Made by a program: the position numbers and the translations under genes. Positions 23,101-35,100 of a stretch of 64,000 nucleotides of DNA are shown here, in pieces. Each line of letters starts with the position of its first letter. Position 1 is the stretch's first letter. The notes under the pieces were generated by a model that was not told the DNA's origin, searched no databases, and was given only the letters and a program-made list of their open reading frames with translations. The DNA lies in assembly GCA_013396755.1 (NCBI GenBank), contig VWZF01006901.1:776419-840418 (forward strand). The letters run 5' to 3'. The stretch comes from Sclerurus mexicanus. Taxonomy: Eukaryota > Chordata > Aves > Passeriformes > Furnariidae.

Positions 23101-26100
23101 TAATGCTTCATGATCTCATTTGGTACATATCTAATGTGACAAGCTTCTGACTCTGACAGAAGTGTCTTGGCAGTTTGGGCCCAGAGCTCTGAACAGCTAA
23201 AAAAGAAAGCATCTGGTCTCTGTTGCTGTTTCAGAAATACCGTAAGATTAATTAGTTGCATAACTGCTAATATACAATAATCTGTATATAATAATAAGTA
23301 AGATCAAATAAGTACCAGAAATATAGGGATGTTTGACTGTTGTCTCATAATGACCTATGTGGCTGAGACTGCATTTGAATGACTTGCCCTAACACCTGTC
23401 AAAATACATCTCGTGCTTTTTGCACCTCTTTATTAAGTCCAAATGCTCTGTTTGCTGGTATGTACTGTGGTTTGTTTCTGCCTGAAAATACATTCTTCAG
23501 TGACAGAATGAAGTTCCTGCTTACTTCAGAGGATGTTGTCTTAATTGGGGGTTTAAAGTGGGTTGGACCTGCCAGAGAAGTAATTACTTGGATCTTGAAA
23601 TAAAAGGCAGTGCTATTGTTGAAGCAGCAAGGTAGAAGTAGGTTAAATTTAATGTGGTGTCTTTCTTTTTTTGTAGCATGCAAGTCACTTAATTTTTAGC
23701 TGTAGGTCTACATAAATGTGGCATTTGTCTTGCGAACAAGTGGAACTCATGTTGGGTGCTCTTGGACTGGGGGCATGTTTTTGTGTGTTTGGTTAGTTGG
23801 AGCCTCTTTTATTTGTACCATAGAAATTCCAGCAATTGCAAGTTGAGAGCATGTTTGGAAATTGAACCACTCTTTTAACTACACAGCTGAGTGAGGATGT
23901 GGAGCGAGTATCTGAAAACCCAGCAGATGAGAGAGAAGGAGAGATGGAAGTTCATGAAGATGCCAGCTCTGTTATTTTACCAGGTGAGAGCTATTGACCC
24001 AGAAATTACTGATTCTTGGTGCCTGATAAGCTGCAGCTGTGTGTGGCTTTGGTTGTTTTGGTTTTGTTATTTTATTGCACTTCTGAAAACTAATAAAATA
24101 CCGAATTATTAATTTTTGTGAATCAGTACTGATGGAAAGCCAAGGAGGTTTTCTGATGACTGTTGTGAGAATATTTCTTTGTCATGAACTGTGCTCAGTC
24201 AAAGAAGATTCAGCACATCTGGCTCTGAGATAGCACAGTATGTCATCTTCCTTTGTGTTGTGTCTGACCTGAGCTGCAGCATCTGTGGTGGCTGTGGGTT
24301 GCAAGCAAAGTCTGTGCCAGATTTACATGGGCAAGATGCAATATTGAACAGATGTGCCTTTAAATAGACTTTTAGTTAGACTGTTCAGGCCCGCTCTTGG
24401 AAGGGGTGGAGCAGTGTTAAATGGGCTTATTGCAGCTCAGGTGTAAGCACTGAGGTAAGCCCACCTGAGAGGAGTATGATCTAAATGTCTTGCAGCTGTT
24501 CAAGACATACTTGTTTCAATAGTGCAATTTCATGCATATTAATGTCCGAATTAATTAGCATTTACTGCCATCTCCTAACATGTAACTTGGGAACATGTGT
24601 GTGATCACGGACCTTTGTAAGAGGTTATGAGTACAATAGGATTTCCTAAAAGGCTTGTGTTTGCTGTGGGAAGGAGCAAACACCAAACCATGTCGTTAGA
24701 GTTGAAGAGCAGCACATGGCATGGTCTCAGAGGGCCTGACTCATTAAATTATCTCCTTTCTTATGTTGGATTTTAATGTTTCTTTTTCATGTTCAGCTGT
24801 TTATCACTCATGATCAAAGCGTGATGTGTAACTCAAGAGTACATGAGCTTTTTTCTTAGAAGTATTTCTGAAAGAAATGGGAAATAGAGTATGGAGAAAG
24901 CAGTGTCTGTATGCAAGTGAGACTAGTGTGAAGATCTTCAGAGAATAAGGTTTGAAGGCAAGGAGACTGTGAGAGAATTGGCTCAGTCTTTTTCTGTGAT
25001 TGTAAGAATCCTTTTGTGAAATTTTAGGCAGAATGCACAAGCCATTATGAACTGGAGGGTAACATATCTAGTGACCTCTACTGTAGTGCAGATGCAATGC
25101 AGAGAGCTGTGCAAGAGCATTAGAGTAGTAAATCATTCTGCTGATGCATATGCTGAGTGTGTAAGAATCACCTCAGACTGGAGGTGGGGAAGGAAGTTGT
25201 TTTTTCCAGAAGCAAAGATTGACCATGAACAGACTTTTTCTTATGAACTTTGAACTTTTTTTCCAAGTTGTCCTTGAAAATAGACCTTGTTTCCTGACTG
25301 CAGTGTCCTTAAGCAGACTGCCAAATTCTGGCATGTGAAAAAGAGGCGCAATCTTAGGATACTTGTATGTCACACTTGAGAAGGAAACATCTGTTTGACT
25401 GATTGTCAAAATCAGCAATAGCTATGGCTTTTTAAGTCAGGCTGAGTTTGAAGCTTACTTTCTTCTCAAGTGATCTTTAAATGTAAACTGTGTAAATTCA
25501 GCCCAAATATCTGTATTTTAAAGTTCTAATCCATATTCACTTTGGTTCCAGATGGTGAACTGGGTACCACTACCCCTTCTTTGCGTTTCAGCAAGACCTG
25601 CCTAAAGAATGTTTTCTCAGTAATTCTCCTGTTTATGTATCTGCTGCTCATGGCTGTAGCTGTGTTCCTTGTCTACCAAACCATCAGTGACTTCAGGGAG
25701 AAGCTCAAGCACCCAGTGATGTCTGTCACTTACAAGGAAGTGTCCTTATATGATGCACCTGGTAAGAGCTGTAACAAACAAAATCATTTAAGTTGTTGTG
25801 CACATTTTTCTTGGATTGTTAAAAATCTTTGGTGTCGATTCTCCAGGGCCCAGAGTGCGTATAATACTTTGACCCAGACCTTTTGCTTCTTCTTTTTTTA
25901 ATCTATGTTGTGTTGACTTTACAAAGAAATGTTGATGTTGTGAAGGAGATTTTGGGAGCTTTCGTGCAAGTAACATGAATGACAGAAGCTGTGATGCATT
26001 GCACAACATTTGATAGACAAGAAGTGTTTTCAGACTCCTGAATGAGTTCTCTTTTAGAGAAAGAAAATAATTCCTTTTGGAAATATTCCCAAAACTGTAT

Positions 26101-29100
26101 TGTTTAAACAGGGTAGCACATAGGATGTGTGTCGGGAGCTCAGTGCTGATCTGGACAGTGAGATGCCATTCATAGTAAAGAAGGTGAATTTCTCAAGCCA
26201 ACTACAAAATAATCACAATGCCACTTTCTGCTTGCATCCTGCATTGTTTACAACTTCGTATTAAGTCAGTAGGCAATGAAAATGTGATGGGACTGCAGGG
26301 AGCAATGTTGGCATAAAAATGCAGCGTGACAGCAGAATCTGTGTTGCAGTTTGCAAGAGGAATTACTCCACAGGAGCATTTTTGAATAGTGAGTTCTATC
26401 CTTATTATTTTTTTAAATTATCCAGCAGCCATTCATAAATAGAGCCATGGTAGCAAATGCAGCTCAGTCGGTCATTGGTCAGTTTCCAATTTAACAATAA
26501 CACTTTTGTTTGAAGTGTTACCACGTGTTACAAATAACCACTCCAGTAATTGTGGCTGAAAGGTGAGTGTTTCAAAGTTGTTGCCATATTCCTGTAGTTG
26601 TTTTTGTGTATGGTCAGTTAGGCTTAGCTCTGTAAGTAGGTCTTTGCTTTTGGACCGTATGGATTTGACTGTAAGTGCAAGCAAGCTCGAGCTTTTCCCC
26701 CTTTTTATTTTTTCCACATGAGCTTTTCATACAGCAACAGGAAGAAAATTTCATTTAAAGAAGCAGAGCAACATACATGTAAATCCAAAAGTACTGCTGG
26801 GGATCCCTGCCAGGTCAGAGAACCCAAATTAATGTAGTCCTTTAGTTTATTGCTCTGTTGAAGAGATGAGATAGCAACTTGCAAGCATGGAGTTCTGAAG
26901 AAAGGGGTAAAGCATTTATAGACTGATATATGCTGAGTGCTTTGACATCTCACATTTTGATGGGCACCTCATTTCGGTTGTGTGAGTTAATTATATCTAA
27001 TCAATAATACTTTTTTTGTGTGTGTAGTTGGACTAGGTTATCATCCAACAAGCTTGTTTCCAATGATAAATGTGGCATATGAGGTGTAACAGGATTTTGA
27101 GGTTTGGGTCTTACATTTTGCTAGCCTTCTAAAGCTGAGGTGGCTGGGGCTCTTTGAATGAATGCTGTTGGACTGAAACAGTAGGTTTATAATACATACA
27201 AGTTTCCATTCAGGTAAGCAGCAGCCTGCCTACTCAGTGGTGTAAATACTAAGGATGGTAATAGGTAGTGCTTATTTGATGGCTTTGGTTTTTATCTTGA
27301 CATCATATCCAGTGAGCAGAAGCTGCTGGATGTTCTGAAGAGCATCTCTTGACTTTTATTAGATCAGCCAAGTAATCTTTGATATGTCATGTATAGCACA
27401 TGCATTATTTCCAATTAAAATTGGATTGTGTTAAATGCTAACAGCTGAAAACACGTACAGGCTGAAGCATTACATGTCCTATTTGACTTCAGTAGTCTCC
27501 TAACTTACAGATTCATTTGGGATGAAGGGGACTGATGTATTAGCTGCTGATTTATGGAAAGACTACAGAAACTTAGTAGCTTCTGTGAACCTTTTGAGTT
27601 ATTGTAACAGAATAGGAACCCTGGTATTTTTCAGTGCATCGTCCTGATGCAGCTGTCGATTTTGACCTGTTCCAGAAAAATGCAGGAGAGCATGGTTTCA
27701 TTTGATTGTTTTGCTGGATCTTGAGGATATCAGTATCCTGACAGATTCAATTCCAGAATGAAAATCTATGTACTTGGGAAAGAAATCAGTGCTCTCTAAC
27801 ATTTCTATCCCCAAACAGGTATTGCCTTTTACCCGGGGAAGGCTCGGCTGCTTAGCTGCAAACATCATTACTACGATCACATTCTGCCTCTGAAAAATCC
27901 AGGTCAGCCAGGAGACATTGAATGCACCACTCAGAGAATCAACTACACAGATCCTTTTACTAATCAAACTATGGTAATAATAATAATATAATAGAACAAA
28001 GCTCATTCAGTATGGGTTTGCTGCTCATAATTGTATTTGAAAGTAAATGTATTTACTATGTGCTGTAAAAAATCCTTTCTTTCAGGGTTTTTTCAAGCCA
28101 TCTGTCCTTTTGTTTTCAGAAACGTAAAAGACCTCAGTCAGTGTGTACATGTTATGGAAGATGAGCTGTCATGTGGGTGTGCGCAGCACAAAAACTTGAA
28201 TGGGATAAAATAAGTAATTTTTCACAAAAAAACTCTCACTTCGTTCCTGTCTTTAATGAACTGGGAAGCATTCTCCTTGATACTGTAAACCTGGCTTTGA
28301 TTGAAAGCCATAGCAGTCATTCCATTAAAGCAGGATAGCTAATCTCCTTTTCTGTATTTGCTGGGATTTACATACTATATTTGTCACACTTGGAAGAATC
28401 TTAAATGGCCACCAAGTGTTTCATCACACTGAAGTGCTGTGAGCCAGCAAGATGGGTGCATTGAGTGATTGCCTTAAATTGCCCTTTAAAATGCAGGGAA
28501 TCTGCCTTCTGTATAAATAAATGTTCAAAAAGCACAAATTACCATATGTAATACTTTAGATAAAGTGATTGTTTTTAAGGAAACTAAACATGAGCAAATA
28601 AACTGTCTAGGTACCCATTTAGTCAGCTTTGTCCCTCTCCATATTTTGCTTTTTGTCCAGTCACCATTTGTTTTTAGGAAGCAGCTCCTTAGTATATTTG
28701 AAAATAATAGTCTAGGTGCAAATCTAATTTAATTTCTGCTCCTATATGCTCTTTTTTGCATGTTTTAACAAAATAAGGGCATGTTTTTTATGCTGTGCTG
28801 TAGGCTCATTTAGAAGCTTGCCCATCCAATAGACTCCAGTCCTGCAGTGGAATAGAGAATCATTGAGGCAGAGACCTCTGATGTTCTCCACATCAGACTC
28901 CACATTTACCTGTTTCATGTCAAGAGCAGAGTTCCAAGACTTTAATGCTCAAAACAGTTTTGTTTGTCCTTCTGCAGAATGCAGGGCCTTGACTGGCAAT
29001 CCCACGTGAACTCAAAGGATGATGATGGGATTAAAACAGGTTTCTTAGAAAAACACTAAATCTTGATGCAAAGACTTCATTTTTAAACTACAAGGGTGGA

Positions 29101-32100
29101 TTCCATTGGCATTCTCGTTGGATATTTTAATAGATGTGTACTTAGTAGCAGCCTAGAAACTCTCGGTGTCTATTAGATTTCTATACAGTATTAGTGCCTG
29201 ATGGTAATTCATGAACAGGAAATGAGGATTCCTTTGCTACTCTCACCATCTCTGTTTGCTTACAGAAATATGCTTTGGTTGTTCAAGGCCCTCGTGATGT
29301 GAAGAAGAAGGAACTGGTATTTTTGCAGTTTCATTTAAATGAAACAGACCAAGATTTCAGTGCTATTGACTACCTTCTGTTTTCTTCTTTCCAAGAGTTC
29401 ATCAACAGGTATGTAAAGGGATGAGCCTGTAACTGCATTGAACTCGCTACCACAGTACTAAAAAAGCCCTGCTTTCCCAAGTCAAAATCAGACAGGCTTT
29501 TATGTTTTTGTTTTTTTTTAATGTGTGGGTTATGCTGATGCTCTTTCATGTCATTTGCTAATCTTACTTTTTAGAAAATGCATTGAGAATTTTTTCAAAA
29601 ATGCATTGAGAATTTTTTCAGTAACAGAAACTCCTCTCAGCTGTGCTTAAACCATTTGTTGCTGCAGCTTCTGAAAGTGAAGTTTGTGCTGGCTTCCTGC
29701 TGTATCTGCTGCTGTGAGTGATCAGCAAGTGTACTGTCCTGGGTGGTGTGTCAGGAAGTGCACAGAGAACAGCAATATTTCTCTACCATTTGGGTTTTTT
29801 TAAAGCGGTTACTGTAAAGATCAGATCCCTAGATTGATTTGTTGTGACTTTATTGAAAGATTAACTGTATTTCATTGTATTATTGGCTTTATGTGGGATT
29901 GTACAGAATGATTCATATATGGGGTTCTCAAAATTGCTTCGTATTGGTTTGATATTGGTGCCATTGGAGTGACTGATCAACCTTCTTCTAATTCTAATAA
30001 GAGTGGAATTAATCTTGAACTTTTTTCAAAGCCCCACCCTTTTTCCCACCTTGTGATAATAAATTTCATACTTAACTGTTTAATTTTTGCTTTAAGTTCA
30101 AGTTCTGTTCTTATCTCTGCAATCCAGATTAAAAGATAGACTAGAGATGTTAGTCATATTGACATCTGACAGAAAGCCTTAATTTGGTAATAGATACTCA
30201 GTGAAAAAGGGACAGGGGATAAAGGACATACGCAAAACAAAATTAGGTGAGGGAGGGGAATAGTAATAATGAATTTTATTGTAGCAATGCATTCCCAGAG
30301 GCTTGAACTTGTCCTAATGGTGCTCTTCAGATACAGCATAGACTGGAAGTTTTCAGTCACAGTATCTCTGGGTGGCCAAAGGCATAGCTAGGCCTTGGAA
30401 GCCACATTTCTGTGCTCATTGTATCAGTTTGCAGGTAAGCCATTTTAAAGAGCTCTTCCTTCCCAACTTAAAACATGTGTCCCACTTACATTGGCAGTAT
30501 TTCTGCAAGCAGGCTGCAAGTGTGCATGCTACTGGCCCAGGCACTTGTGCCAGGTGTTGTGCAAATGCGGGTTAGATGTGCAGAACAACAATGTGCTTAG
30601 TGCAAAGGTCTGAGCTTCAAGGCTGTGCTTGTGCCAGAGTAGGTGAGTCGGTTAGAATCATCTGTCAGCTGCCTGGCAGAAACCTGGATCGCAACCTTCT
30701 GCCTCCAACTTTGCCAGGTCAGATGGGTTACGTGGCAGAATTGGTCCCCGAAAAGATGAGGAAGTGTCACTTTGTTCCTAGAGAAGCTGCCTTATCCATG
30801 TGTTGGAAGGCACCAGCATGGGAGCCAGGAGAGTGAAGGCTGAGCCTCAGTTATGTTTGGAGAAAAGTGTAAAGATAAGTAATGGGGATGTCTGTTTGGG
30901 GATGAGTGCTTTGTGCCTGTTTGAGGCAGGTGGTAAGAATGGGAGTTGAAACTGATTTGGAACTAACCCAGGTTAATGGTAAAATTGGCAAAGGTATGTA
31001 GACCTTAGTAGTAAATGATCTGCATGTCTAGATGAAACACAGGAAGAGAATCAGTTGTGAGTAAGATGCCACTAGTGTCTGTTTTACAGTGTCCTCCAAA
31101 ACTTGGTACAAATGGTATGGCTTGTCTTGCTCAGTATTGTGTTAGTTATCCTTCTGTCCCGGGGCATGAACTGGACAGGCTCAGGGCAGGTTGCAAGTTT
31201 GTTTTCTCCTGACCATGAAGTGCATGTGAAATTGCACTGTATGTGTGGAATGCACTCATTCTGTCCAGCTTTCAGTAGAAGAGAAAATAGAAATGATTTC
31301 TGGTTCATCAGCAGCTGCTGAATTTAGTTCTTGGGAAGTCTGGACTAAGGTATCTGTAGAAACTGTTGTGTGTCCTTCCACAGAGCCTCTAAAACTTCAG
31401 TTAGTGGCCTCTGTCAACTGCTTGTCCTGACAGTGTCTCACTTACTGGTTATGAGAGCACAGTGTTGGCACTGTGTCCAGCAGTTCGTGTACAGTGCTAT
31501 CAGAGACGCTAAAACTCACCAGATACCATCATTACCTTCACAGTTTTTTTGCTATGGCTGCAAACAGCTTGTGTTGGGCTGGGCAGGCAGACTGATGTGA
31601 AACGTGTACGGTATTCCATCATCCCAAATCATGATTTAAACCCCCTTGAAACTGGTGAGAAGAGTCCTGCCCTATCTACGGCACAGTTTCTGTGTAGACA
31701 GTATTATGTGCAGCTGATTTTTGCTTTAAATGGCAATAATTATATTGGTGAAGGCTGCTGAAAGCATCAGCCACAAGCAGTAATAAAAATGGCATCTAGA
31801 GACTTGTATCTTTAAAGGTTTTTTTTGTGGCAATGGCAAGTGGTGAGGACTCGAGCAAGGTCCAGTTGTCTCTGTTGAGGGTTTTATTCTCTGCAGCTCT
31901 TCTGTTAAAATTGGATCACAGACTACACGAAACTGGCACTGCTCTCTAGTTTTGTTCTGGTCTCCACAGAACACTGCTGCACTGTGTGCTGTTGTTGGCC
32001 TCTGAGTTGGAGGGATACTGCTGCTGGCTTCTTTTCTTTTTTTTCTATTTTTTTTTTTAAGGCAGTGGCAGCTGCTGTCTGTACCATATTAATTGGAGGG

Positions 32101-35100
32101 AAGGAAATAATGAAACCCTTGCAAATTACCCAAAAAGTGTGGCTAAAAATACAAGTCATTTTCCTGAACTGTCATTAGTATAATACATGGGTTTTAAGAA
32201 GAAAATCCTCTGAGCATATTACAGACAAAACTATTGTTAGTATAGCATGTAAAATTACTTATGGTCCTGTGAAATTATGGATACCAGTCAGAAAGATCAG
32301 AGATTATTAAAGGGTCTAAACAGAGCTCCATGTTCATGTCTGTGACCTGGATTGCTGCAAGCACAGAAACAAAGTATAAGATAAAAGTGTCAAGACATTG
32401 GGTACCACACCAGCTGACCCTTTATTAGATCCCGTGGCTGGCTGAGAGTTTCCTGGTCTGGGTAAACACAAAAGCAATAAACACAGATTGGAATCTGGTG
32501 GTGGGATGCCCTAAAAACTGCCTTGGACTAACACGGGTTAGTTCATAGAGACAGGTGTTCGAAGGATCCGCTGCAGACCAGCCCAGAATAAGGATAGTGA
32601 CTCCCACACCTGGGACAAACACAGTCTCTCATGGCCTGACATTGACTGCTGTGCGCAGTGGGCTCCCTGCTAGCAGGCTGAGCTTCAGTGGTTACCAGAG
32701 AGTACTGGCTGAGAGGAGACCGGGGCTTTGGAGTTCACCTGAGACAGTGGCCTCCTGCAGTTCTCTTTCTCTGCTGTGATGTAGCAATTTTTACAGGGTC
32801 TTGAGGCACCATTATCCTGGGAGAGCCTGGTGCAGAGTATTCTAGGAACCTTACCATACCTCTAAAGGACAGTGTAACAGGCAGAAAAACTAACTGAAAA
32901 ACAACAACCAATAAAACCCGAAAAAAACCCCAACCAACACCAAAACAAGGTGCATCCTTTGTAGGTTGTCTGTCTTTGGAGTGAAGAGGGAATTTAAAGA
33001 AACTGCCTAGAGAACTGTTCTTCAGCTAAAAATCGCTTTCCTGTCTTGTGTGCATTTAGTTGTGTGTGGTTTTAAAGCTGTGTTATTTGCCCTCTGCCAC
33101 AATTTATGCAAAGCTTCTGCTTCTCTGCTGCTCCTCCTGCCCTCCCCTTGCCATTTTTCCCCCCCCTCACTCTGTTGCAGTGGTCTGAATTATGGCCAGA
33201 TGCAAGAAGATGCCTTCTCAGATCACTTCTCCACAGCTTCTCCTAAGATATTATTAATCCTTCTTTTCCAAGCCTACAATTACTGTCGAAGGCAAAGTAT
33301 ACCACTGCTGTCTGCCTGCCGTGTCAGTTGTGGCTGTATCGTTCAGCTCTGTGTCATAACTTCCTGCCTCGATTTTCCATGTTGGTTTGGAAAGCTTTTC
33401 TAGGATGCTGTATTTAGTCTGACATTAGGCGTGTGACTGGCTGGCGGGGTGCTAATTATGTATGTTCCTCTCGAGTGGTAGAGCACCCCCAGTGCTCTTC
33501 TGTCCCATCAGCTGCTGCTTTACCCGCATCCTGAAGGGGAAAGAAGCTGTTGTTGGATTAGGTGTCCCTGTGTCACCGGTGTGTATGGTGAGGAGCAGTC
33601 AGGCAATGGGCTTTGTCCTTACACTCTGCCCACTTCTTTCTTGTGGGAGTTAGAGAGGTGCACTGCCATCCTGTTGGGGGTCACTAAACAAGCACCTTAT
33701 GTCACAAATAAAGATATTCCTAACTTGCTAAAACACCCTGGGAATAGCATCTGTCTTAATGGGTAGCAAAGCATGTTAGTTTTCCTTTCCAGGAACGCTT
33801 CTCCTTTGTGTGTGTGTGGGCAGTGGAATTCTGTGCTTGAGCCCATCGCCTGAAGCCCTGATGAGAGCAGTGGCTTTGCTGGGTTTTGCCTTCCTGTGAA
33901 CAGGTGTGTGTTGATCTGTTAAGCCTCAGCAGGAGGTGTAGTACAGAGGAGCCAGCAGTGAGATAATCTTCTTATCAGTGCCAGCTTTTCCTGCCTTGTA
34001 GACAAGGCATCTTGGTTTATAGGAAAAAAACGAGCCCTGGTTTTGAAAACTAGGAAAAAAAAGACAGGAAAAGTGCAAATCCAGCGAGTGTTGGTTCTGG
34101 ACAAGTCTTCCTGATTGGACTGTTCTCTGGAACAAGAGCTTGCTTCTTCAGCTGTGCTTCTCTTCTTTACCAGAACACCTTCATCTCCGAGCAGACCTGG
34201 TCATGCATGCCCTCTGCCATACAGGAAAAGTGCACTCTTTCCCTTCACCTAGGAAGAAAGATTTGGCCTGGGTCAAAACCCTCTCCCTTGTTTTAAGGAC
34301 CAGCATACCCTGAACATGTTTCTGCAAACTGAATCTATCTTTAGTAAAAATGGGCAGTATAGGCTTTAATGATTCATGACTCATCACAGTGGTTTACCCC
34401 GTCTTCTCAAATGAAACCTTGTTACAAAAGCAGCTGCAGGGCTGGCCTTGTTTCATGGGGATTACGTGAAAGTGGCTAAAATCAGAGTAGGTAAATAATA
34501 GTACATAAATAATATCTTGGAAGGGGCTCCAAGTAAATAGCATGGTTAATTCACTGTGTCCTGTGCACCTGGTAGAGAAGAGATGGAGACCTCTTTACTA
34601 CTTGCAGCATGAGGGATATTGGAAGCCTTAAAATGGCTTAGAGTCACAGCATTGAAAAAAACAACCAGCCAAACAAACCAAAACACACAAAGCAATCCTG
34701 CTGTTCTGGGGGCTGCAGATATCTGTGATTGCATATTGGGAAAACAGTCATGTTGTTTCAGGTGAGAGCCTTACACCAAAGGTGTAGTGTTTCCAAAATA
34801 ATAGCAATATACTGAATGTAAATTTCAAAGCATTCTAAGTATGTCTGCATTGCAATTGGTTTGTTTGGCAGCCAGTTTATTTGCATCTCAGGAATAAGGT
34901 GGAGCAGCCTGCCCTGCCTCTGGGCTCTTCTTGCTTCTTGATTTCCTGGGGTCCTGGCTCTGTTCCTTTCTGTCCCGGGGATGACAGGTGAGCGGAACTA
35001 AACTCCCCTATGAGGCAGAACAGTCCATAGGGGGTTGTAGGGTACCAGGTAAGTCTTCTGCAGTTAAGGATGTGCTGCCATAAATGAAAACATCACTGCA

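Noticed and set aside
27025..27070. CR1-like word gttggactagg in PACC1 intron 3
   Set aside because: The match stops after about a dozen bases and the following sequence is unrelated.
33050..33403. 117-codon open frame in PACC1 intron 5
   Set aside because: No plausible splice sites, no conserved motif, and human PACC1 has no exon between exons 5 and 6 that would fit; the flanking exons join in frame without it.
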